From assembly GCA_963709645.1 (NCBI GenBank), contig CAVPXP010000007.1, forward strand, positions 1 to 64,000: 64,000 bases of DNA, given 5' to 3'. Under the pieces are notes generated by a model. It was not told the DNA's origin. It searched no databases and saw only the letters and a program-made list of their open reading frames with translations. The translations under genes and the position numbers were made by a program. The DNA is from DYRB01 sp963709645. GTDB lineage: Bacteria; Pseudomonadota; Gammaproteobacteria; Chromatiales; Chromatiaceae. Positions 36,013 through 44,674 of the stretch are shown here, piece after piece (position 1 is the first letter of the stretch; every line of letters begins with the position of its first letter).

Positions 36013-37176
36013 TTAGCGGATCTGTTCCTGCAGCAAGCTCAGGATCTTCTGGCCCGCGGGGGTATCGTCACGCTGGCCTGCTGCGTTCAGAACGCTCACC
36101 CGCGTCTCCGCCCCGCTGCCGACCAGCTTGACCTGATACTTCTTGACCGGATCGATGTCCCTGCCACGCCAGAAGGCCATCTTGGAGAAGAAACCATCCT
36201 TCTTCTTCGCACCTTCGGAACCCGGGTCGTACCGTACATAGTAGGTGCCCGTGCTCATGTCCCGGTCCTCGACCGCGAACCCGATGCGGTCCAGCGCCAC
36301 ACCCGTCTGACGCCAGGCCCGCCGGAACTCCTCGGAGATCACCAGGACCGATCCAGCACCATCGGGGACCAGCTTGACCGTCGTCGGCCGTGCCGCCGCG
36401 TCGCCCCCGCCGGGGGCAGCGCTTGCCGTCGCACTGGCGGCACGCTGTTGGGTCACGCCGAGGTAAACCATGAGGCGCTGCAACATCTCGGCCTCTTTGC
36501 CGGGGTTGCTGGGCGCGGGCTCCCAGACGGCATTGTTGCCCTCGCCCACCGTGTTGCTGAGGATACGCTCCTCCATCGCCGTGTGGGTCAGGTAGACGTC
36601 GGTAGTCCCCGGCTTAGCACCCCGCTCCAGCCTGACGCGGTACTGATCGCGGGTGGCCGTGGCGTGAAGTCCATCGGCCACCTTGCGCATCATGCGGGTA
36701 ATGAAGTCCTGCCGAATCTCGGCACGATTCTCGAGCCAACCGGTCTTCATGACGCCCACCGACGGATTCTGCTCAACCAGCAAAATCCCCTGCTCGCGCC
36801 AGAAGGACACCACCCGCGGCCATACCGCCTGGGCGGGGGCCGAGATCTCCAGCCAGCGGCTGTTTCCCTCGCGCCTGAGCTCAACGTCCTTGACATCCGG
36901 CAGGACTTCGCCACTGGTGGCCACCTCGCGGCGCTTGCTGCGCTCCCCGGCGTACTCGGAAAGGGTCGCCGACCCGGTCGCAGGGATATCCAAGGCATCG
37001 TTGATATTGCCCTTGGACAGATCCGGCGGGATCTCCAGATTCTCGGCGGCCTCGCGCTGTTTCTTGTACGCCAGGGTTTGATCGGGAAGCATGTCGTCGA
37101 TGACCGAACTGCTGCCGCAGCCCGCGAGCATCAGCCCGGCCAGGATGGGCGCAATCAGATGACGGAGTTTTCGCAT
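36013..37176 (-). CDS. bamC: Outer-membrane assembly lipoprotein BamC
   Basis: 387 residues (E. coli 344). BamC is a lipoprotein of the BamABCDE complex. The leader ILAGLMLAGC ends in a lipobox; the unstructured lasso segment (SSSVIDDMLPDQTLAYKKQ) precedes two helix-grip domains separated by a Gly/Ala linker near residue 275 (ASAAPGGGDAAARP). Start is ATG 37176; the longer reading upstream is low-complexity. It follows dapA at 200 bases, the same pair as in E. coli. Confidence 0.9.
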   Translation of the reverse strand: MRKLRHLIAPILAGLMLAGCGSSSVIDDMLPDQTLAYKKQREAAENLEIPPDLSKGNINDALDIPATGSATLSEYAGERSKRREVATSGEVLPDVKDVELRREGNSRWLEISAPAQAVWPRVVSFWREQGILLVEQNPSVGVMKTGWLENRAEIRQDFITRMMRKVADGLHATATRDQYRVRLERGAKPGTTDVYLTHTAMEERILSNTVGEGNNAVWEPAPSNPGKEAEMLQRLMVYLGVTQQRAASATASAAPGGGDAAARPTTVKLVPDGAGSVLVISEEFRRAWRQTGVALDRIGFAVEDRDMSTGTYYVRYDPGSEGAKKKDGFFSKMAFWRGRDIDPVKKYQVKLVGSGAETRVSVLNAAGQRDDTPAGQKILSLLQEQIR

Positions 37177-37376
37177 GTCGTCTCGCTTCGCGTAAGGGGT
37201 GCTGATGAGCTGTCTTCGATCCTGCGTCGCTCGCCTACCCGGAACCACAACCGGCCCGTCGCGGGCCGAGTCCGACGAGGGCAGCCGCGCCCCCCGCACG
37301 ACCCGATGGGCACCAGGAATGTTTGGGCCGACCGCTGAGGGCTCCGCCAGCCAGGGGCCGGCACGCCGGTTGATCG

Positions 37377-38252
37377 CTAGCCAAGGCCCGCATGGCGCAT
37401 CGCTTGTCGGACGCGGGGTTGTAGTTCCTCGGTCAGCCAGGTCAATGGGAGGCGTATCCCCCGCAGGGCAAGGCCCAACTCGAATACCGCCCATTTTACG
37501 GGGATAGGGTTTGACTGCACGAACAATTCGTGGTGGAGCGGATCGAGCCTGGCGTTTATCTCCATCGCCGCACCGCGGTCGCCGGCGAGGGCCGCGGCGC
37601 ACATCTGCGCCATCAGGTGCGGTGCGACATTGTTGGTGACCGAGATGACGCCATCGCCGCCGCGCAGCATGAATTCACACCCGGTGGCATCGTCCCCGCT
37701 ATAGAGCCCAAACTCCGGGCCGCACAGGGCCCGCAGGCGAGGGAGGCGGGCCAGGTCGCCGGTCGCATCCTTGAGACCCACGATGTTCGGCACTTCGGCG
37801 AGGCGCGCCGTGGTCTCCGGCGTCATGTCGCAGGCGGTCCGCCCAGGGACGTTGTAGAGGATCTGCGGTATCTCCACCGCCTCGGCGACCGCCCTGTGGT
37901 GCAGGTAGAGCCCCTCCTGGGTCGGCTTGTTATAGTAAGGGGTGACCAGGAGGGCCGCGTCGGCGCCAGCCTCCTTCGCCCAACGGGTCAGGCGGACGGC
38001 CTCCGTCGTTGCGTTGGCGCCGGTGCCGGCGATGACCGGGATGCGCCCGGCGGCAAACTCGACGGTGCGCCGAATCACGGCACAATGCTCGTCTTCGTCC
38101 AGCGTGGCCGACTCGCCCGTCGTCCCCACCGAGACGATGGCCGCGGTCCCCTCGGCAAGGTGCCAATCCACCAGTCGGCCCAATGCCTCATCGTCGACCC
38201 GGCCGTCCTCGTGCATCGGGGTAATGAGGGCAACGATACTGCCGCGAAACAT
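37377..38252 (-). CDS. dapA: 4-hydroxy-tetrahydrodipicolinate synthase DapA
   Basis: 291 residues. It condenses pyruvate with aspartate semialdehyde, the first committed step to diaminopimelate and lysine. The Schiff-base Lys161 (IVGLKDATGDL), Tyr133 (ILYNVPGR) and the Thr pair in VGTTGESAT are all present. Start is ATG 38252. It is divergent from gcvR and shares a promoter region with it. In E. coli gcvR-bcp and dapA-bamC are likewise neighbours. Confidence 0.96.
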   Translation of the reverse strand: MFRGSIVALITPMHEDGRVDDEALGRLVDWHLAEGTAAIVSVGTTGESATLDEDEHCAVIRRTVEFAAGRIPVIAGTGANATTEAVRLTRWAKEAGADAALLVTPYYNKPTQEGLYLHHRAVAEAVEIPQILYNVPGRTACDMTPETTARLAEVPNIVGLKDATGDLARLPRLRALCGPEFGLYSGDDATGCEFMLRGGDGVISVTNNVAPHLMAQMCAAALAGDRGAAMEINARLDPLHHELFVQSNPIPVKWAVFELGLALRGIRLPLTWLTEELQPRVRQAMRHAGLG

Positions 38253-38580
38253 GGGCTAGGCTCCGAACCTCGTGAAAAAAGAGGGGCATGGTAGCTTGGG
38301 CGTGCGCCTTAACACAACCTGCAGCCCCGGACCGACCGGCCCAGGCTGGGCACTTCGGCCCCGCCCATGCCGCGCGAGCGCGATGCCACCCAATCGACTT
38401 GTCCGATCCGCGCGGATCGAGTAGATAGTGTGCCCAGCCCACCGACGAGCCCGGACGCCCATCGGATCTGCAAACTGGCCCCATGACATGCGCCGCGCCC
38501 AGGACCAATCCAGGCCCATGTTACACTGTGGCCACCGAGGCCCATGGCCCAAACACTCGCCGCCAGATACCCGATTCGAA
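38253..38580. other. Divergent intergenic region between dapA and gcvR
   Basis: 328 bases without a gene, carrying promoters in both directions. A candidate dapA promoter is listed separately. On the gcvR side TACACT at about 38522-38527 could be a -10 box but has no good -35. No lysine riboswitch was recognised. Confidence 0.4.
38288..38317 (-). promoter_or_regulatory. Possible sigma-70 promoter of dapA
   Basis: Read on the minus strand, TTGTGT (38317-38312) and TACCAT (38293-38288) are 18 bases apart. That would give a 5' leader of about 30 bases before the dapA ATG. Both boxes match only four of six consensus bases. Confidence 0.35.
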
Positions 38581-39120
38581 ATGGCAACCCAGAAGACCTA
38601 CCTCGTCATCTCTGCCCTCGGTGAAGACCGCCCCGGCATCGTCAGCCAGCTGTCCAAGGTCCTTCTGGACCACGGCTGTAACATCGAGGACAGCCGCATG
38701 TCGGTACTCGGCGGCGAATTCGCCGTGATGCTCCTGGTGGAGGGCAAATGGAATACCCTGGCCAAGGTGGAGAACAGCCTCCCGGAACTGGGCCGCCAGC
38801 TCGGCATGACCATCATCTCCAAGCGAACCGGCCCGCGTGCCGTGGGCGGTAACCTGCTGCCCTATGCGGTGGACGTGATCTCCATGGACCACCCGGGGAT
38901 CGTCAACAATCTGGCGGGCTTCTTCTCGGACCGCGGGATCAACATCGAGGACATGGCCACCAGCAGCTACGCCGCCGCCCACACCGGAACGCCTATGTTC
39001 ACGGTGCATATGACCGTCGGCATCCCCTCCTCGGTCCATATCGCCGGTCTGCGCGACGAGTTCATGGACTACTGCGACGGGCTCAACCTCGACGCAGTGC
39101 TGGAACCCATCAAGGGCTGA
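38581..39120 (+). CDS. gcvR: Glycine cleavage system regulator GcvR-like, two ACT domains
   Basis: 179 residues from ATG 38581. Two ACT domains in tandem: the first opens LVISALGEDRPGIVSQLSK, the second VDVISMDHPGIVNNLAGFF. E. coli GcvR binds GcvA and glycine and represses the glycine cleavage operon. The name rests on the double-ACT layout and the gcvR-bcp-dapA synteny; many such proteins are of unknown target. The frame upstream of 38581 is open but not conserved in character. bcp follows at 51 bases. Confidence 0.85.
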   Translation: MATQKTYLVISALGEDRPGIVSQLSKVLLDHGCNIEDSRMSVLGGEFAVMLLVEGKWNTLAKVENSLPELGRQLGMTIISKRTGPRAVGGNLLPYAVDVISMDHPGIVNNLAGFFSDRGINIEDMATSSYAAAHTGTPMFTVHMTVGIPSSVHIAGLRDEFMDYCDGLNLDAVLEPIKG

Positions 39121-39171
39121 CAGGCCACTGCGCCCGGGCCGCCCGCCACCATCAGACCAGGCAGGCTACTC

Positions 39172-39648
39172 ATGACGCTGCACCTTGGCGACGCCGTCCC
39201 CGACCTGGCCATCCCCGCCACCGGCGACCACAGCATCGGGTTGTCCGACTTCCGCGGCCAGAACCTGGTCCTCTGGTTCTTTCCAAAGGCGAGCACCCCA
39301 GGCTGCACCCTGGAGGGCCAGGGGTTCCGCGACGCGGCGGCTGCCTTCGCGGCGACCGGCGCAGCCATCCTCGGCGTCTCCCGCGACAGCGTAAAGGCCC
39401 AAGACAACTTCAAGGCCAAACAGGACTTTCCCTTCGACTTGCTCAGCGACAAGGACGAGGCCCTGTGCCGAACCTTCGACGTCATCAAACTCAAGAAACT
39501 CTACGGCAAAGAGTCCCTGGGCATCGAGCGCAGCACCTTCCTCATCGACGCCGAGGGCCGCCTCCGCCGGGAGTGGCGCGGGGTCAGAGTCAAGGGCCAT
39601 GTCCAAGAGGTTCTCGACGCGGCCAAGGAGCTCGCCCGCGTCTCCTGA
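39172..39648 (+). CDS. bcp: Bcp/PrxQ-type peroxiredoxin lacking the usual resolving cysteine
   Basis: 158 residues with a thioredoxin fold. The peroxidatic Cys45 lies in FFPKASTPGCTLEGQGFRD. In E. coli Bcp the resolving cysteine is Cys50; here position 50 is Gln, and the only other cysteine is in DEALCRTFDV near residue 98. The enzyme therefore works as a 1-Cys type or uses a different partner cysteine. It reduces peroxides, with thioredoxin or glutathione as donor. It sits between gcvR and phoH in one direction. Confidence 0.92.
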   Translation: MTLHLGDAVPDLAIPATGDHSIGLSDFRGQNLVLWFFPKASTPGCTLEGQGFRDAAAAFAATGAAILGVSRDSVKAQDNFKAKQDFPFDLLSDKDEALCRTFDVIKLKKLYGKESLGIERSTFLIDAEGRLRREWRGVRVKGHVQEVLDAAKELARVS

Positions 39649-39717
39649 GTCGAAGCCGATCCGATCACGCCGAACGCCCCGACGGACGCCCTTGCAGCGC
39701 CACCCCCCAGGAAGCCC

Positions 39718-41136
39718 ATGATCAAGCGCCAACACGACAAACCCTGCCTGTTCGTCCTGGACACCAACGTGCTGATGCACGACCCCACCGCGATCTTCCG
39801 CTTCCAAGAGCACGACATCTTCCTGCCCATGGTGGTACTCGAGGAGCTGGATGCCGCCAAGAAGGGCATGTCCGAGGTGGCCCGCAATGTCCGCCAGGTC
39901 AGCCGCTTCCTCGATCACCTGATGTGCAATGCGGACAAGGAGGAGATCGACGCCGGCCTCCTCGTCAACCCACCCATCGAGAACGCCGGGGGCCGCATCC
40001 TGCCACCCACCGGGCGCCTCTACTTCCAGACCCAGCACCTGCGCCCGCGCATCGCCGAGCCCCTGCCAGGGACCAACGCCGACAACAACCTGCTCGGTAC
40101 CGCCCAGGCCCTGTGCGAGCTGCGCCCGGACCGCACCGTCGTCATTGTCTCCAAGGATATCAACCTGCGCATCAAGGCCGCCGTCCTGGGCATCCCGGCG
40201 GAGGACTATTCCAACGATCAGGTCCTCGACGACGCCGCTCTGCTCTACACCGGCATGCAGGCCCTGGACGCCGAGTTCTGGGAGCACCACGACAAGGGTG
40301 TGGACTCTTGGAAAGAGGAGGGGCGCACCTTTTACCGCATCACAGGCCCAGACATCGCCGACTGGTATCCGAGCCAGTGCATCTATCAGGATCAGGAGGG
40401 CGGCCTGGAGGCCATGGTCCGGGAGAAGCGGTCCCATATCGAGGCCGTCATCGAACTGGTCACCGACTACCGCCCCGTCCGCCACAATGTCTGGGGCATC
40501 ACCGCGCGCAACCGGGAGCAGAACTTCGCCCTCAACATGCTCATGGACCCGGACCTGGACTTCGTCACCCTGCTGGGTGCCGCGGGAACCGGCAAGACCC
40601 TGCTCGCGCTGGCTGCCGGGCTCACCCAGGTCCTCGACCGCAACCTCTACCGCGAGATCATCATGACCCGAATCACGGTCCCCGTTGGCGAAGACATCGG
40701 GTTCCTGCCGGGTACGGAGGAGGAGAAGATGACCCCCTGGATGGGTGCCCTGATGGACAACCTGGAGGTCCTCAATCAGAACGAGGGCGGCGACTGGGGG
40801 CGTGCCGCCACCAGCGACCTGCTGCGCAATCGCATCCGCATCCAATCGCTCAACTTCATGCGCGGGCGGACCTTCCTCAAGAAGTACATCATCCTCGACG
40901 AGGCCCAGAACCTAACGGCCAAGCAGATGAAGACCCTGATCACCCGTGCCGGCCCCGGGACCAAAATCGTCTGCCTGGGGAACATCTCCCAGATCGACAC
41001 CCCCTATCTCACCGAGACCACATCCGGCCTCACCTATGTGGTAGACAGATTCAAGAACTGGGCCCATGGCGGGCACATCACACTCCAACGCGGCGAGCGC
41101 TCGCGTCTGGCGGACTTCGCCTCCGATGCGCTCTAA
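39718..41136 (+). CDS. PhoH-family protein with N-terminal PIN domain (PhoH2/YlaK type)
   Basis: 472 residues. The N-terminal PIN nuclease-like domain starts LFVLDTNVLMHDPTAIF, with acidic residues continuing in VVLEELDAAKKGMSEVARN and ISKDINLRIKA-like IVSKDINLRIKA. The C-terminal PhoH ATPase has Walker A LGAAGTGKTLLALAAG and Walker B YIILDEAQNLTAKQMK. Proteins of this layout in actinobacteria are ATP-dependent RNA helicase-nucleases linked to toxin-antitoxin action, while in gammaproteobacteria the role is untested. It is last in gcvR-bcp-phoH. Confidence 0.9.
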   Translation: MIKRQHDKPCLFVLDTNVLMHDPTAIFRFQEHDIFLPMVVLEELDAAKKGMSEVARNVRQVSRFLDHLMCNADKEEIDAGLLVNPPIENAGGRILPPTGRLYFQTQHLRPRIAEPLPGTNADNNLLGTAQALCELRPDRTVVIVSKDINLRIKAAVLGIPAEDYSNDQVLDDAALLYTGMQALDAEFWEHHDKGVDSWKEEGRTFYRITGPDIADWYPSQCIYQDQEGGLEAMVREKRSHIEAVIELVTDYRPVRHNVWGITARNREQNFALNMLMDPDLDFVTLLGAAGTGKTLLALAAGLTQVLDRNLYREIIMTRITVPVGEDIGFLPGTEEEKMTPWMGALMDNLEVLNQNEGGDWGRAATSDLLRNRIRIQSLNFMRGRTFLKKYIILDEAQNLTAKQMKTLITRAGPGTKIVCLGNISQIDTPYLTETTSGLTYVVDRFKNWAHGGHITLQRGERSRLADFASDAL

Positions 41137-41169
41137 GGCAGACGGGCGTGCCTAGGCGTCGAACGAGCC

Positions 41170-42135
41170 TCAGCCCGCAACGACCCGAATGCAGTGCACC
41201 CCCCGGGTGAGGCCAAGCCGTGTCTCGGCCGGATAGGCCGTGGCGCACTCGGGTCCAGCCTCCGGGCAGCGGGGGTGGAAATGGCAACCCGGCGGCGGAT
41301 TCGAAGGGGACGGCATATCCCCCTCCAGGCGGATGACCTCGCGGCGACCATCGCGGTCTATGGTCGGCACAGCGGAGAGCAGGGCCTTGGTGTAGGGGTG
41401 ACGCGGATCGCCCAGCACCTCGTCCACGGCGCCGTACTCGACGATGCGGCCGAGGTACATCACGGCAACCTCGTGTGCCAGGTAGGACACCACCGAGATG
41501 TTGTGGGTGATGAACAGGTAGCAAAGCCCGGCGTCTTGCTGCAACTGCGTGAGCAGGTTGAGGATCTGCGCCTGGACCGAGACGTCCAGGGCACTCGTGG
41601 GTTCGTCGCAGACCATGACCCTGGGCTCCACGGCCAGAGCGCGAGCGATACAGATGCGCTGACGCTGACCGCCGGAGAACTCGTGGGGGTAGCGACTCGC
41701 AGCCTCTGGGGCCATCCCCACCACATCGAGCAAATCGGCGACACGCTGGCGGCGGGCGGCCCGATTGGGCTCCAGCCCTAAGGCCTGGAGGCCTTCGCCG
41801 ACGATGTCGCCCACGAGCATACGTGGGTTCATGGAGGCGAAGGGATCCTGAAAGATGACCTGGAGGTCCTTGCGGTGGGGGCGCATTTCCCGGTCGCTCA
41901 GACTAGCGAGGTCGACCCCCTGGTAGTCTACGCTCCCCGCAGTGGGGCGCAGCAGTTGCAGGATGCCCTTGCCGACGGTGGTCTTACCGCAGCCGGACTC
42001 CCCGACCAGAGCCAGCGTGCGCCCGCTATGCAGCCTGAACGAAACCCCATCCACTGCCCGGACCTGCCCTACCACCCGCCGAAAGACGCCGCGCCGGATA
42101 GGGAAGTGGACCTTGAGCCCGCTGACCCGCAGCAT
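41170..42135 (-). CDS. Oligopeptide-type ABC transporter ATPase (OppF/DppF class)
   Basis: 321 residues from ATG 42135, which has a GGGGA stretch close upstream; TTG 42198 would add 21 residues without family character. Walker A is LVGESGCGKTTVGKG, signature FSGGQRQRICIARALA, Walker B VMVCDEPTSALD, and the C-terminal oligopeptide-transporter extension carries the Cys motif GCHFHPRCPEAGPEC. It pairs with the other ATPase gene upstream, whose 3' end overlaps this one by 110 bases. Peptide, nickel or other substrates are possible. Confidence 0.88.
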   Translation of the reverse strand: MLRVSGLKVHFPIRRGVFRRVVGQVRAVDGVSFRLHSGRTLALVGESGCGKTTVGKGILQLLRPTAGSVDYQGVDLASLSDREMRPHRKDLQVIFQDPFASMNPRMLVGDIVGEGLQALGLEPNRAARRQRVADLLDVVGMAPEAASRYPHEFSGGQRQRICIARALAVEPRVMVCDEPTSALDVSVQAQILNLLTQLQQDAGLCYLFITHNISVVSYLAHEVAVMYLGRIVEYGAVDEVLGDPRHPYTKALLSAVPTIDRDGRREVIRLEGDMPSPSNPPPGCHFHPRCPEAGPECATAYPAETRLGLTRGVHCIRVVAG

Positions 42136-43177
42136 TCCATCCCCGTCCGTGAGAGGGGCCGACGCGGGCCCCCGATCCGGCTCGATCACCGGCGGCAAAG
42201 GCGGGTGGCCTGTCGGCCCAGAGGTGGCAGCGCACGGCGTGATCGGGACCCGGCTCGAACCAGCCGGGCTGGATCTCGGCGCACGAGGGGAGGACGAGGC
42301 GGCAGCGGTCGGCGAAGCGGCAGCCGGGGAAGGCGCGGTCCAGGGGAGGCACCCTCCCGGGAATCACGGCCAGGGGCCTTGCGCGCCGCGCCGGGGTCGG
42401 GACGCTCTCCATGAGGCCCCGACTATAGGGGTGGGCCGGACCGGCGAAAAACGCCGCGGAGGTCGCCGTCTCCACGATCTGTCCGGCGTACATCACGGCC
42501 AGCCGGTCGGCGGTCTCCGCCACCACGCCCAGGTCGTGGGTGATAAGCAGTACGGCCATCCCTGTCTCGCCCTGTAGGCGCTTGAGCAGGCGCAGGACTT
42601 GGGCCTGAATTGTGACGTCAAGGGCCGTGGTAGGTTCGTCGGCGATGAGGATCTCCGGGTCCCCGGCCAAGGCCATGGCGATCATCACCCGCTGCTTCAT
42701 CCCTCCCGAAAGCTGGTGGGGGTACTCACGCATCCGGCGCTCGGCATCGGGAATACCGACCTCGCTCAGCAGGCTCAAGACCCGTGCTTGGACCTGGCCC
42801 TTCGCCCGTCCTTGGTGCACGCGGACCGCCTCTGCAATCTGTTGACCAACAGTGAGGACGGGGTTCAGGGAGGTCTGGGGCTCCTGAAAGATCATGGCCA
42901 TGCGCCCGCCGCGCACCCCTCGCATGGCGTGCTCCGGGAGTTGGAGCAGATCCGTTTCGCCCAGACGGACGGCCCCGGCAACCACTCGGCCCGAGGGGGG
43001 CAGGAGGCGCATGAGGGACAGGGCAGTCACGGACTTGCCGCAGCCGGACTCTCCAAGCAGGGCGAAGGTTTCGCCGCGCCGGATCTCCAGGTCCAGGCGA
43101 TCCACCACCAGAACGGGTCTCTCCCCATCACCGAGCTGGGTGCTGAGGTTCGATACGCGAAGCAGGGGATCGGTCAT
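42026..43177 (-). CDS. Oligopeptide-type ABC transporter ATPase (OppD/DppD class) with long C-terminal tail
   Basis: 383 residues. Walker A LLGESGCGKSVTALS, signature QLSGGMKQRVMIAMALA, Walker B ILIADEPTTALD; the Cys-containing extension ends FADRCRLVLPSCAEIQPG and then VRCHLW near residue 325, the normal end of the family. About 55 further residues, rich in Gly, Arg and Ala, run out of frame through the start of the next ATPase gene. Either the natural stop was lost by a frameshift or the overlap is genuine. Confidence 0.87.
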   Translation of the reverse strand: MTDPLLRVSNLSTQLGDGERPVLVVDRLDLEIRRGETFALLGESGCGKSVTALSLMRLLPPSGRVVAGAVRLGETDLLQLPEHAMRGVRGGRMAMIFQEPQTSLNPVLTVGQQIAEAVRVHQGRAKGQVQARVLSLLSEVGIPDAERRMREYPHQLSGGMKQRVMIAMALAGDPEILIADEPTTALDVTIQAQVLRLLKRLQGETGMAVLLITHDLGVVAETADRLAVMYAGQIVETATSAAFFAGPAHPYSRGLMESVPTPARRARPLAVIPGRVPPLDRAFPGCRFADRCRLVLPSCAEIQPGWFEPGPDHAVRCHLWADRPPAFAAGDRAGSGARVGPSHGRGWNAAGQRAQGPLPYPARRLSAGGRAGPGSGWGFVQAA

Positions 43178-43257
43178 GGGTCTCTTGGTCCTTGGAGCTT
43201 GGGATCAACCCCGGTCGTGCCGAAGCGGCGCAGCCACGGCGGTTTGCTGATGTCCCA

Positions 43258-44664
43258 TCATGCGCCGCCGCTCAGCCGCGGGTCGAAGGCATCGCGCACC
43301 GCATCGGCGAAGAGGTTGGCGGCCAGCACCAGCGCGAACATAAACAGGAAGGCGGCGGCGAGGGACCACCAGACCATGGGCTCGCGGGCCAGCTCCAGCC
43401 TGGCACTGTTGATCATGTTGCCCCAACTGTTCATGGTCGGATCGACGCCGATATTGACGTAGGACAGCACCGCCTCCGCCAGGACCAGGCCGCTGAAATC
43501 CAGCACCACAGTGATCAGGACGATGTGCAGGACATTGGGCAGGATATGCCGGCCGATGATGCCGAAATGCCCCACCCCCAGCGCCGCGGCAGCCTGGACA
43601 TAGTCCGCCTCGCGCAGTTTCAGTGCCTCCCCGCGAAGCAGCCGGCAGAGCCCGGTCCAACTGGTGACGCCGAGGATCAGGCAGAGAAACAGGAGCCTCA
43701 GATCGGCCCGCTGCACCAGGCTGGTGAACTCGTCCTCGTGGTTGCTCATGTAGACCTGCAACAGGAGGATGGCGGCGGCAATGAGCAGAACCCCGGGGAT
43801 GGAATTCAGCGTCGTGTAGAGGTACTGGATCAGGTCGTCCACCCAGCCGCGGAAGTAGCCCGCCATGATCCCCAGCAAGATTGCGGCAGGGAGCATGACA
43901 AGCGTCGTGAGGGTCCCGATCACCAGCCCGGTGCGGATGCCCTTGAGGACCTGATAGAGGACGTCCTCCCCCACCTTGTCGGTCCCCAGGACGTGGTAGG
44001 ACTCGGACAGCGACCCCAGCGAAAAACCCAGGACCAGAACAAACGCAAGGCTCCCAAAGGCCGTGCGCCAAGGTAGAGATTCAGCCCCGGCGGCGACGCG
44101 CCAGGCGGTCAGAGCCACTGGCTCATCTCTCCGCCTGGCTAGGAGCGAGAGAGCCCCGACCACCGCGAGGGCCCAGCAGGCCAGGCCCGCGAGGGCGCCG
44201 AGAAGGGAACGGATGACAAGGTCCGGGAGCCGCTCGCGTTCTGGGTCCATCAAGTGACGACCGCCCCAAGCCAACCTGGGGTAGTCGCGCACAACAGTCC
44301 CGTCGGGCCCCGGGATGGCCTCCTTGACGAACAGATGGGTCGCGAGCGGGGCCGAGTAGGTCTTTTCGCTGCGCTCGCGTAGCCCCGTCAGGGCGACGTC
44401 CAATAGGCTCAGGACCTGGCCCGCATGACGGGTGCCGTTGGCGCCCTCGCCGTCCGCTGCCCGCGGGTGGAAGTGCACGGTATCCAGCAACCCGACGGCG
44501 ACGTAGCAGGCGAGCACCACCAAGGAGGCCATGGCCAGGGGGGTGCGCAGAACCCGCCGCCAGGGCGCGCGCAGATGCTCGCGGCGGGCGGCAAAGACCC
44601 CAAAGCCGACGGACAGCACCAGCAGCAGGTAGATCAGGGCGTCAGTCCAAAGCAGCACGAACAT
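43258..44664 (-). CDS. Oligopeptide-type ABC transporter permease (OppC/DppC class), enlarged
   Basis: 468 residues, versus about 300 for typical DppC. The C-terminal 260 residues are the transporter domain, with GTDKVGEDVLYQVLKGIRTGL, the coupling loop near LREADYVQAAAALGVGHFG, and HILPNVLHIVLITVVLDFSG. The N-terminal half has two or three extra membrane helices (IYLLLVLSVGFGVFA, PLAMASLVVLACYVAVG, LLGALAGLACWALAVVGALS) around a large periplasmic loop. It pairs with the OppB-class permease, 10 bases upstream. Confidence 0.88.
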   Translation of the reverse strand: MFVLLWTDALIYLLLVLSVGFGVFAARREHLRAPWRRVLRTPLAMASLVVLACYVAVGLLDTVHFHPRAADGEGANGTRHAGQVLSLLDVALTGLRERSEKTYSAPLATHLFVKEAIPGPDGTVVRDYPRLAWGGRHLMDPERERLPDLVIRSLLGALAGLACWALAVVGALSLLARRRDEPVALTAWRVAAGAESLPWRTAFGSLAFVLVLGFSLGSLSESYHVLGTDKVGEDVLYQVLKGIRTGLVIGTLTTLVMLPAAILLGIMAGYFRGWVDDLIQYLYTTLNSIPGVLLIAAAILLLQVYMSNHEDEFTSLVQRADLRLLFLCLILGVTSWTGLCRLLRGEALKLREADYVQAAAALGVGHFGIIGRHILPNVLHIVLITVVLDFSGLVLAEAVLSYVNIGVDPTMNSWGNMINSARLELAREPMVWWSLAAAFLFMFALVLAANLFADAVRDAFDPRLSGGA

Positions 44665-44674
44665 GAAGCAGGCC

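Noticed and set aside
38253..38580. Considered a lysine riboswitch before dapA
   Set aside because: The likely transcribed leader is only about 30 bases, and no matching conserved core is visible.
39465..41210. 581-codon frame overlapping bcp and phoH
   Set aside because: Translation is Arg/Pro/His-rich shadow of the phoH frame, without any family motif.
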